From Plectrocnemia conspersa (lineage: Eukaryota > Arthropoda > Insecta > Trichoptera > Polycentropodidae): 64,000 nucleotides of DNA. The notes beneath the pieces are model-generated. The model was given only the letters and a program-made list of their open reading frames with translations, was not told the origin of the DNA and did no database searches. Both the position numbers and the translations under genes were made by a program. Position 1 is the first letter of the stretch; each line of letters begins with the position of its first letter. The DNA lies in contig VTFK01000063.1 in the NCBI GenBank assembly GCA_009617715.1, positions 1 through 64,000 on the forward strand, written 5' to 3'. Shown here piece after piece: positions 11,933-21,514 of this stretch.

Positions 11933-12365
11933 CCGGACTCCGACGAGGAGAGGGCAGACGGTCAAGAGACGGCCCAAGGGAGACGATCCGAGATACGAGG
12001 CCAGAGAGCCAAGATCTACCAGTAGTCATCCGGAGGAACCAGCCACGCGCCCTCACCGACAGACCTGCAGATCACTCCTAACACTCGCCGCACGCAGCCA
12101 CAGAGCCCTGAGACATCATCACCTGCACACCTTCATCGCAAGACACGTCACGCCGTAATCGTCCATAGTCAACATTGTAATTATAACAATCCTCTAGGAT
12201 TCACCAGAGTCTCATTGGCCTTGAGGTCAATTACCCCTAGGGCTACTCCCCCTAAACCCTTATTGCTCTTAGGTAATTATTTTTATATTTGAATTTAAAT
12301 TTATTTTAGAAGTTCTAATTGCGTTTTTTTAATTATTTTGTTATGTTTTCAACCCTTCATTTAGA

Positions 12366-14033
12366 ATGGAAAACGAAACCTTTGAGGACGAATACGCTGA
12401 TAACCTTTCCGACATTCCCAGTGACGTCGAGGAGAATAATAGTAGTGAAAGCGAAGAGGAAGATCCTTTTCAAGCTACGAGAAGATATCCTCGTGTATTT
12501 CACGTATCAAGCAGCAGTGACGAAGAAGAAAGTGATGAAGATCGAATCGACTGGTCAAATATTGATACGCAAAGAATACGAGAACCTTTCCTAAGTTCAA
12601 CAGGAGCACGCGTCGACATCGGTGAGTGTGATAATGTGGAAAAAACAGTGAAACTTTTTTTGGGGGATGATATTCTCGAATTTATCGCTCTAGAAACTAA
12701 TAAATATCGTGCACAAAATTATCAAAAATATAAAGAACCTAAAAAAAGTGGAAAGTGGCGTGACGTTTCAGTGCTAGATTTAAAAAAAATTTTCGCGTTA
12801 GTAATACTCATGGGATTAGTAAGAAAAGCAAGAATCAACGACTATTGGTCTACGAACCCTCTTATTGCAACATCAATATTTTCTCAAACGATGAGCCGAA
12901 ACAGATTTAGAGAGATTTTAAAATATTTACATTTTTCCGATAATCAACAAATGCCTCTAAACGTTGATCGTTTGTATAAAGTTCAACATTTAATTAATTA
13001 TTTTTCCGAAAAATTTAAAAATAATTTTTATCCTGGACAGAATTTATCAATTGACGAAGGCATGATACCGTGGCGCGGAAGGTTAAATTTTAAAGTTTAC
13101 AACCCTAGCAAAATAACTAAATACGGGCTACTTATAAGAATGGCATGCGATTCCGTCACTGGGTATATTTTAAGCTTTAAATTGTATTCTGGTACAGGAC
13201 AAAAATTAGAAAAAACTGTAATGGACTTAATGAGTAGTTATTATAACAAATGGCATCATTTATATATGGACAATTTATACAATAGCGTAGATCTTGCTAA
13301 AAAATTACTTCTAAAAGGAATAAGAGTTTGTGGGACGATTAGAGTACATCGTGGGTTACCGGCATTTTTGAAAACAGCAAAATTAAAAGTAATGGAAACA
13401 AAATTTGCTCGTCTAGGGGAAGTATTAATTCAGTTATATAAAACTAATAAACGAAGGGATATTCGAATGATATCCACAATTCATAACTCTACTTTATGTG
13501 ATACGGGTAAAAAAGATAGAAAAAGTGGTAACGCAATATTGAAACCTGAGTGCATTTTAGATTATAATAAATTAATGAAAGGAGTAGATCGCGCCGACCA
13601 GTTTTTAAGCTATTACCCAATTTATCGAAAAACTAGAAAATGGACTAAAAAAGTTTCCCTTTACTTAATTAATTGTGCATTATTTAATTCGTTTAGAGTA
13701 TATGAAAATATAAATACCGATCCTTCTCGAAAACTGAATTTTCATGATTTCTTACTTCATCTGGCAGACGCATGGATTAAAACAGAAAGTAATGAAAATG
13801 TGGAAATGCCTACAACATCTCACGCCACTTGTTCCGATCCAATCAATAGATTATCTGGAGGAATACAACACCAATTAATAAAAATTTCGGAAACCAGAAA
13901 GGTACGAAGGGATTGTCGCGTTTGTAAGAAGAATAAAATTAGAAAACCAACCTATTTTATATGTAAAGTTTGCCAAGTACCATTACATGCAGGTGATTGT
14001 TTTAATAAATACCATACGCGAAAAAAATATTGA
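12366..14033 (+). CDS. piggyBac-family transposase, intact ORF
   Basis: The 555-residue protein has the order expected of piggyBac transposases. An acidic, serine-rich N-terminus (about 5-60) is followed by the DDE_Tnp_1_7 catalytic region (about 85-450), with the three aspartates in SIDEGM (D230), YMDN (D302) and GVDRADQ (D408). A C-terminal cysteine-rich domain (C517, C520, C533, C536, H541, C545, H550) is the zinc-binding domain that contacts the transposon ends. The spacing of the aspartates is close to that of the Trichoplusia ni enzyme. piggyBac transposases cut and paste DNA at TTAA through hairpin intermediates. There are no stops or frameshifts. An AATAAA lies at 14221. I could not find convincing TIRs with TTAA, so it may be a recent but end-diverged copy or a transposase kept for a host role. 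Only about 110 bases separate it from the upstream LTR. Confidence 0.93.
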   Translation: MENETFEDEYADNLSDIPSDVEENNSSESEEEDPFQATRRYPRVFHVSSSSDEEESDEDRIDWSNIDTQRIREPFLSSTGARVDIGECDNVEKTVKLFLGDDILEFIALETNKYRAQNYQKYKEPKKSGKWRDVSVLDLKKIFALVILMGLVRKARINDYWSTNPLIATSIFSQTMSRNRFREILKYLHFSDNQQMPLNVDRLYKVQHLINYFSEKFKNNFYPGQNLSIDEGMIPWRGRLNFKVYNPSKITKYGLLIRMACDSVTGYILSFKLYSGTGQKLEKTVMDLMSSYYNKWHHLYMDNLYNSVDLAKKLLLKGIRVCGTIRVHRGLPAFLKTAKLKVMETKFARLGEVLIQLYKTNKRRDIRMISTIHNSTLCDTGKKDRKSGNAILKPECILDYNKLMKGVDRADQFLSYYPIYRKTRKWTKKVSLYLINCALFNSFRVYENINTDPSRKLNFHDFLLHLADAWIKTESNENVEMPTTSHATCSDPINRLSGGIQHQLIKISETRKVRRDCRVCKKNKIRKPTYFICKVCQVPLHAGDCFNKYHTRKKY

Positions 14034-14640
14034 ATATTTTTATCTATATGTAATTGTTAGTATTTTTATCTAATTATAAGTATAATTAATTGTATAAGAT
14101 TAAAAGTTTAATCAACTGTATTTTTTATTATTTTTTTGTAAGTTTAATCGTTTGTGTTATCAAATTTAATTAATTGTTTGTTATTTTGAATGTATGTAAT
14201 TGTTAGTTTAATTTCTTATGAATAAAATTTAAAAAATGTTCTTTACGTAATTATTTATTTGTATTACCTTGTTAAGCTTTTTTTTATTATTTGTATTACC
14301 TTGTTAAAAATATAAAAGTTTAATTATTTACCTTGTTAAAAATATATTTGTGTATTTGTTTATTGAGTAAAAGTATAAAACCAACAATTTTTTTTGCAAG
14401 TTTTGTCATTCCTTTCAGTTTTAGTATTTATAGCTATGTGATTGTAAGTACATATAACATTCGTGCAGTACACAGGTTAAAACAATATTAGTTTTGAATT
14501 AAAACGCAATAATTGCTTAAATAAAAAAAATATCGTAAATGGTTGGCGACACCTGTCAAATCCAACTAGTAGTCACTCTGATTTATTACCATTCTCATTT
14601 TACGGTTTCATTCAACTAGAACAAAATGGTTAGGGGGGGG
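14034..14640. other. 3' flank of the piggyBac ORF with polyadenylation signal and short repeats
   Basis: AATAAA occurs at 14221. The phrase TTACCTTGTTAA recurs three times between about 14260 and 14345. A run of eight G at 14633-14640 is preceded by GGTTA. The reverse complement of that junction loosely resembles the sequence after 12248, but no TTAA flanks either site, so it is not called a terminal repeat. Confidence 0.4.
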
Positions 14641-15000
14641 CCCTTTTTTGTAATATGATATACAACAGTAAAATCTAAAATAGTTGTCCCTGCCCTTGAT
14701 CTTACCTTTCCTGCTGTCAGTCATAAACGCTTACGATGACCTCAAAACATGTTTGTATTATTTAACAGTTTATTACTGTTTCCAGTGAAATTGTAACCAT
14801 AATTCACCAAATTTATTATAAAAAATCGACTTTTCTTTAAAAAAAAATCATTTCCTGAGTGTTCAAGGTTGAGAACATCTGCCCAATCTATAAATCGTAT
14901 TTATTAGTTCATTTTACGCATAATGCAAAAAAATCTTTATTATAAAACAATTATTCCAATAGTTATGATGATTTTTCGAAAAAATAAAAAAAAAAAAAAA
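14641..15000. other. AT-rich non-coding stretch
   Basis: No gene or element recognised. A poly-A run closes it near 15000. Confidence 0.4.
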
Positions 15001-15059
15001 CCTATTTTCGCAAAAAACCGCCGGCCAATAGCGAAATCCAAGTTTATAGCGGTCACTTT

Positions 15060-15175
15060 AAATAATTAAAAACTGATTTGTAAACATTGCAAAAAAATTT
15101 AATTTTTATAAAATATTAATTTTATTCCTCAGATATTCTTTTAAGCGCAAATTTTTTTTTTTTATTTTAGATTCT
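15060..15175. repeat. Direct repeat, left copy, before candidate first exon
   Basis: The blocks TGTAAACATTGCAA and ATTCCTCAGATATTCTTTTAAGC recur at about 15455-15590 as TGTAACCATTGCAA and ATTCCTCAGAGATTCTTTCAAGC, in the same order, offset by about 385-413 bases. This suggests an old local duplication around 15176-15450. Confidence 0.55.
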
Positions 15176-15373
15176 GAAGACATTTTACTGGTTCAACTAC
15201 ATCATGCAGTGCCGTGGATTCACTAGAACGGCTTTAGGATAAGCTTAAAAATCATCAGAAGTTGTGAAATAAAAAAGTGTAAATAATAAAAATAAGTAGT
15301 GAAATAGTGATACAGTGTAGTGTATTAGTGTAATTATAAAAATAAATGTGTTTGTGACAGTTGTACGCAGCAA

Positions 15374-15392
15374 ATGGACGCCGAAAAATTTG
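15374..15392 (+). CDS. Possible first coding exon (MDAEKF) with splice donor
   Basis: An ATG with a favourable context (CAGCAAATGG) opens MDAEKF and runs straight into TTTG followed by GTGAGTGC, a near-consensus insect 5' splice donor. The 200 bases upstream have the look of a 5' UTR: no coding, and mixed composition for about 180 bases after a pyrimidine-rich stretch ending in TTTTAG at 15169. No downstream exon could be joined by eye, and the next exon may be beyond the window. The evidence is only a start plus a donor, which can occur by chance. Confidence 0.25.
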
Positions 15393-15454
15393 GTGAGTGC
15401 AAATTATATTATATTATATATAGATTTTTTTTATAAATCGTTTATATAAAAATT

Positions 15455-15590
15455 ATTATTGTAACCATTGCAACTATTTACAATTTACACAAAATATTGG
15501 GAACGAAGAAAACCTATTTATTTGTTCATGGTGTTATTCCTCAGAGATTCTTTCAAGCACAGTAATATTTTTTTCTTTAAATACTTAAAT
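15455..15590. repeat. Direct repeat, right copy
   Basis: Partner of 15060-15175. It has an extra segment of about 35 bases between the two conserved blocks. Confidence 0.55.
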
Positions 15591-16536
15591 TAATGACATA
15601 AACTAATACGGCAATAATTTATCCGAATTGGTTTCTTAATCTGTGAATCATTGCAGTTTTCCAAATGGTGAGGAAATATCAAAACACCTGTAAAAATGTT
15701 CGTAATCTAATAGATGATATTTTTTGGAAGTTCTTTGATTACTGTTTTATCTAACTTATCTACATATACCTCAACATTTTTCCTTTAAATTTTGCAATAA
15801 TATACAAAATTTCATATTGAAAAACTTTTTTAATTAATGTATTAGCAACCGCGGATATTTCGATTTATTTTAATTGGATTTAATTTATGTTTACCTAATC
15901 AAACAGTTTTAACCCAAAAATCTATTTCTGTTCAATGAGTGTAATATAAAATACTATTTTTTATATGATCAAATAATTATGGTTCATACATTTCATAAAA
16001 AAATTCACGTGCCCCAAAAAGGCAACGACTCATTGCATTGCAACGCAATTGGATAAAACTCTTTTTACAAAAATTTTAAGTAAAATATAAATTATTTTTT
16101 AAGTGATTTTATGTAGAAATAGTATACTACTTTCTCTCATTGTCATGTAAAGGCAATATTTTTTAATAAAAGAAAACGCATAACGCAGGAAACATTCCTG
16201 AGTTCACTGCCACTAAACATTGTTCTTTCAAGACTAGTATATGAGTCCTAGGGCGTTAAGATGTTAATATCTTATAAAAAATTAATCCCACTTTCTTTTT
16301 GGGGATCATGTATTAAACAAAATAAAATTCACACTATTTCTTACATCGCAAATAATAAGTAAAAAATAAATTGATTTGCAAATATTTTGAAAAAAGTATA
16401 CTAGGAGACAGCTAAATATGAATTAAGATATAAACAAAAACTGTTTTTAAAAATGTTAAACTACCCTGAAAGCCTGAATTTAAACGATATTTCTTAGTTA
16501 ACTATTGTAGATTATATTAGTAGCTTTTGAAAAGCT
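15591..16536. other. AT-rich non-coding stretch
   Basis: Nothing recognised as a gene or element. Confidence 0.4.
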
Positions 16537-16659
16537 GAAGTCAAAATTACGCCAAAGCAAATAAAATCATCGCAGTGGGAACGCTCAGTAACGAGCGTTC
16601 CCACTGCGACGGCACCGACACGATTTTATTGCTTATGACGTGAATTTTTGACGCCCTTC
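16537..16659. mobile_element. Compact palindromic fold-back element (123 bp)
   Basis: A perfect 16-bp stem (CGCAGTGGGAACGCTC at 16571-16586 with 16593-16608) encloses the loop AGTAAC. The symmetry continues outward: AAGCAAATAAAATC on the left matches the reverse complement of GATTTTATTGCTT on the right. Beyond that, GAAGTCAAAATTACGCCA matches GAAGGGCGTCAAAAATTCACGTCA with small gaps. The whole 123 bp can therefore fold into one long hairpin. Its G/C-rich core stands out against the flanks. It is probably a tiny MITE or snapback element; no TSD was identified. Confidence 0.8.
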
Positions 16660-18000
16660 TATTGATTAAAATACGGTTTGAATATAATTTAAACATTTCT
16701 AATTTTTTATATTTTATTTCTGTTAATATTTGTCTTCAACACTTCTATTTCAATTAAACTTTATTTTTTATTTATATATGTTTTTTATTTGCCATTTCTA
16801 ATATAATATGATGAATGTGTTAATTCTTTCAATATATATTTGATTTTTGTTTATTATTAATATTATTGATATTGGTACATAATTATACACATAAATAGAT
16901 ATATTTATTTAACGTAAATATTTTTTATTGCACTCATTATTTCATCAGTGCTATGGACGTCTACTGACGTCAACCGTTTTTTGAGTTTTTCATGAGACTT
17001 AGATAGGTCCTATTTATAAATTAATTGCAATCGCTAGAAAAAAATCAAAAATATTTACTTTGCGTATCAGTGTTGTCACATGTGAAAGAATTCCTGGATT
17101 GCGAGATATTCCCGACTTTTTTATCACCCTTACTCATTGTAGTTTTGTTTTAATCATATGTCATTGCAATATTGTTTAACCACTAAGCGGAATTTACTCA
17201 CTGGTGCGTCATTGTTTATTAAAAAAATTAACTTTTTTTTTAAAATTAATTTCAAATTATACATTTTTTTAGAAAAAGGTACTGACCCATAAAGAGAAAT
17301 AACAGGTGACTCATTAAAACGTTTCGTTTCTTTTTTTTCAATATTTTTCGATTATAATTTTTTTGTGCAATGTTTTGTAACAAAGTGCTAGTTATTTGTA
17401 TATTATTAAAATTATTTTTTCTATAAATGGAAGGCAATATTGAAAATTAGACAGATTGATATGTGAGGGTAAAGGGACAATTTCTATGAGGATGCACACT
17501 ATATTTGAACTTATTTTAAACTTAGAACCCAAGGTATAGTGATGTGATAATTTTAATATGAATATCTGGCAAAAGGGTAACAACTCCTGTAAAATAAATA
17601 TTAGTATTTCAAATTATTTATAAATTATTTAGTCGCAACCATATATATTAAGTGACAAATTGAGGATAACAATCACAACAATACAATACCTTTATTATAA
17701 AAAAATTATATTTATATTATATATATTATAAATACATACATATATATATATTATTTTACTATATGACAACACTGAGCAGCAAAAAAACACACGAATAATT
17801 ATCAGGTTAATATTATGAGTAGATGTTTTTAATTCTTTCTTATGACTAATGATTTCAGAATATATGTCGCAACAGTGTCTTATAGTTATGATATTTGTTT
17901 GTAGCATTAAAAGGTTTATTTATATTTATTCAAGTATTTATATAACGGTGTTAAAAAATATTTAAATGCCGTTTTTTTCATGAGGCCCGGAATCAGGGTT
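16660..18000. other. AT-rich non-coding stretch
   Basis: No gene seen. A CRE-like TGACGTCA lies near 16965, and a TA-rich run is near 17700-17750. Confidence 0.45.
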
Positions 18001-18600
18001 TTCGCAAGGCGCTGGTTCGCTCTCGGCGGCCCTGCTTCTCCCCTTTTTTTTACGCCACTGATATTTATCTACAGTTGCAGTAATAAGTTTTAAATATTTA
18101 TATAGTTTATATTTTTTATTTAATAAAAGATGTATAATTTTGTGTGTGAAGTATTTGTACACATTGTTGCATTCGGCAAAATTGTTTTAATTTCACTTAA
18201 ATTACAAAGCATCTTACCCAAACTTCTTCTCTAAGTTTAAAAACACTTTCACCATTAGAGGCGACATTTCCCTAATTCATCGTTAGCTCAGAGCCATCCT
18301 CGAAAAGTAAGAATTGTGCCGAGGCCCAAAGTCGTTCAAAGAGGCAGTTACACCCGCCGCTGGGATCATTTGTATAAATTGGCGAACATATGACGAAACA
18401 CGCACGATGATGGTAATCCCTTTAGTTGTAGAATTCAATTAGCAATCCGCCACGATATAAAGTGTCCATTAAAGCGGCTTATAAACCCAAATTGAAACAA
18501 GGACGACCCTTTCTTGGAGCCGGATGTGCTCCGATGGAATGACCTAACACACACATACTACACACGACTGACACACACACAAAGACACAAAAGTTTAAGG
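18001..18600. other. GC-richer island and CA-rich run
   Basis: A short G/C-rich patch at about 17985-18060 ends in TACGCCACTG, which read on the minus strand resembles a hAT-like end (CAGTGGCGTA); no partner end was found. A second block (18240-18540) has mixed composition without coding. A CA-rich simple repeat follows at about 18549-18590. Confidence 0.3.
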
Positions 18601-18914
18601 AGTGCTAAACTTTTAAGAATTGCCTTCATAAGGGTCACTCTTGTCTTTCAACTCAGTCTCTCTCATATCCATACAAATTTAATCTTGTTGTTCTATTTTT
18701 TTATATAAAAAAAAATACTTAATAATACCTCAAACAATCAATGTCAATAATGTACAAAAAAAAATCTATCATAATAGTTTTAATAATAATACAATTACCA
18801 TCTAGCTTTTATAGCTTATAACTTATGAATTTCTTAAGTTCATTTGCGTTATATGAATTGTTTTTTTTTGTAGTTTGTCCTAACATATTTAGTCTTTTAA
18901 CCTTTCTAAGGCCG

Positions 18915-18943
18915 CTAGCGCATTTTGTCGTTCGATGCGCTAG
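18915..18943. repeat. Perfect 9-bp inverted repeat
   Basis: CTAGCGCAT at 18915-18923 pairs exactly with ATGCGCTAG at 18935-18943, with an 11-base loop, in an otherwise A/T-rich area. GCCG and GCCGC flank it on both sides. Confidence 0.6.
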
Positions 18944-19099
18944 TGCCGCGCGACATTTTTTCTTTCTCGCAAATTTAAAAAAAATTACAAACCGTGTTGG
19001 GTTTATAAAATCATTAAAAATTATAATAATATTAATTGCAAATTTTATAACCACAAAATCATTTTTTGTTTTCTTGAGCGGCGCCTGAGCTTTCATTCT

Positions 19100-20450
19100 T
19101 AAATAAAATTAAATAAATATTAAGCGCTTGACTAAATGACTTACGTCATTTATTTTTAATCTAAATTTACTCGGTACTGAGCTCGTTATACACATTGCGC
19201 CACAAAAACGGTTAAACATACCTGCAACAAAGTTGTACATAATAAATGCTGTCATATATTTTTATTTATCAACGAACATTGGCGCCAATATTAACATAAG
19301 TTTAATAAGAAATATTTTCAATTTAAATCAAATAATTTTAATGACACATTAGATTTAATTTAAACAAATGTAAATAATTGCACAGTAATTAAGGGCGAAT
19401 TCACTTGAATATCACCCGGCGCTAATGATAAAATTAAATGTAAATAAAAATAGCAATTACGAATGAGGTGGAATGCGTGAGCAATCGGATTGTATTCGGA
19501 TGGTCGTTTGGCAATTGTGTAGATTTTATTTATTGAATAATTTACTTTTAGCTATGAGCTGGAATCGAGTGGGCGAGTGCGTTGATGTTAAATCTTCCCA
19601 TAAGCATTTTTATGAGGTTCTTTAATGTGCATTCGATCAGCACTTTACTGGAAAGCTTTTTCTCTTGAGATCATTTCATTGCAAAAAAGAAAGCACGCCT
19701 TCCATAAGTTATGGAAGAGATCCGTCTACTCTAATTTAAGACGATTCTTATACATTTGTTTTGTGAAATACCTATTTTGCAATAAGAGCTATGAGATATT
19801 CTGGACCATATAGGAGTTCGATATGTCATCAGTGGCCGTATCATAGATTAATATAACAAAAGTTTATTTTTAGTCTTAGTATTAGATTTTTCGATCAGAT
19901 GATCTACAGTTATTTTTTCTTATATATGTTAGATTAATGTTATATTATATTAAAAATATAGATAGTCCTTAAACTTTCGAGTCGAACCTATTCCACATAG
20001 TAACACAACGACTAATTGGAGTCTTGGAGCAAAAGGAAGAAGAAAAGGGCCGCCGTTGATATTTGCTGACCTCACCGCAAGGGAATTTCGTTTTGAGTTC
20101 GTTTAAGGCCCAATTGTTGGGTCGCAGCGAGTGAGATTTCGATCGAAAATTGGTACAGTAGTACTGTGGAGGTAAGATGGCAATCGGCGTAATATATCAT
20201 GACCGGGCAAACAAAGGTCCGCATAATCAACCGAGACGGGCCTAATTCAAAACGACGGCAATGGTATTAGATAACGGACTCGATTTATGCCGTGCAGATA
20301 CTATATATGTATGTAGAAATTCGTATGTGTGTGAAACGGAATTAATGTTAATCTGTGGGCAAGGTCAAGCCGAGATGTGAGGTCGTTTTGGTGCCGAGAT
20401 GGTGAGCTGGACTTGTGAGATAACATCAACTGTAAAATTATACGCATTAT
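19100..20450. other. Mixed-composition region, possible regulatory islands
   Basis: Several patches (19140-19290, 19380-19620, 19980-20440) are less A/T-rich and free of transposon signatures. They include the 12-bp palindrome ATTGGCGCCAAT at 19278-19289, which matches an E2F-type site, and a TGACTTACGTCA-like half palindrome near 19138. Short open frames here show no family resemblance. Confidence 0.3.
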
Positions 20451-21506
20451 CTGTGGCAATTGTTAGGTCGTATAAGCGTGATGAAGTTATAGGGGTGTAA
20501 AAGTTAAATAACATATTATACGCAATTATTAAAAATATACCGCAGTTATGAGGTATTTAAAAATAATTTAATATCATTACATATATCAAATAAAATATAA
20601 GAATATTATTTCCACACTTAATCTTAACAAAAAGAATGTATCAATTTATTTTTTAGTGTTAAAAAATCTCGCTTTACTGGCTTAGTTCTGCAAAAGCAGT
20701 GTCATATATTTTCACTGTGCTGTTTTATTTTGTAAAAACAATAGTTTTCTGAGTTGTTCAATAATCCACTTGTAAAATAGGGGAGGCGGAAAATGTCATT
20801 TGTATATGTTTAAAAACTGTAATTTATACAAAATGTTTTATAAGTTTTACGATAATTAATTCAGTGACAATATTAAATAAAAATCGAACCGGTTATATGC
20901 TATTTTAAGCTTTCATGGGGATAGTTATTTTCATGATCTACATGATCATAAGTTTAACCAATTTTCCGATAAAAAATCATTTATTTCAATGAATTAAAAT
21001 TATTTCTGAAAAATATTTAGATGTTATAATAAATTTTATAACGAAAATTTCTGCTCTGTGTTCGCTATACTGATAAACGCTAATGCGCAGTTTATATACT
21101 TTAATACACGCTAAAAATAAATGTTGCTTATCTTGATTTATTATTATTGCTATGCATAAGCAATCGGTTTTGTGAAACAACAAGTATTTATTTTTAAAAA
21201 ATTATTTATTATTTATTAAATATTAAAAATATATTCGTATATTTTAAACATCATTTAAGTTCGTCCCTGTCAAACACACGCGCGAGCTATATCAAGTGAC
21301 GCTTAAAAAAACGTTTGCTTTGATTAAGTAAAACGCATTAATTTGTGCTTACATTGTGAAAAGTTATGCCATTTTTATTATTTGATAGTATTCTTTAATG
21401 ACTTGTATACCCTATAGCCGAACAACCCCCATAATATTTAATTACAATTAAATTTTAAGCAAATTAATGCTAAGATCTGTCGCATACTGTGTGACAAGGC
21501 CAACTG
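20451..21506. other. AT-rich non-coding stretch
   Basis: No gene recognised. It ends at the TSD of the fold-back element. Confidence 0.45.
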
Positions 21507-21514
21507 ACTGAGGG
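21507..21514. repeat. Target-site duplication ACTGAGGG, left
   Basis: Identical to 24120-24127. The two copies exactly abut the CAGGGCCG termini of the element between them. Confidence 0.92.

Larger units (their letters stand above)
11572..12255 (+). mobile_element. Solo LTR-like element, copy 1
   Basis: The element runs from TGTAGCGACC to CCCCCTAA and is flanked by TCCCT (11567-11571) and ACCCT (12256-12260), a 4/5 duplication. It aligns along its length with the minus-strand copy at 26409-27169. Promoter-like signals sit in order: GATTGG (inverted CCAAT) near 11865 and 11893, then TATAAG at 11926 with a G/C-rich block after it, as expected for a U3/R junction. A perfect 15-bp inverted repeat lies just inside the 5' end (11609-11623 with 11651-11665). 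The 3' end is not the canonical CA, so 'LTR' is inferred from size, TSD length and promoter layout. Long open frames on both strands inside it are not genes. It points toward the piggyBac ORF. Confidence 0.65.

Noticed and set aside
11617..12081. 154-codon ORF and an overlapping antisense ORF of 92 codons
   Set aside because: Both lie wholly inside a solo LTR that has a second copy elsewhere; they are open by composition and lack any domain.
12248..14640. Possible piggyBac terminal repeats (CCCCCTAA.. near 12248 and the complement of GGTTAGGGGG at 14629-14640)
   Set aside because: The left site falls within the LTR end, neither site has TTAA, and the match is short and gapped.
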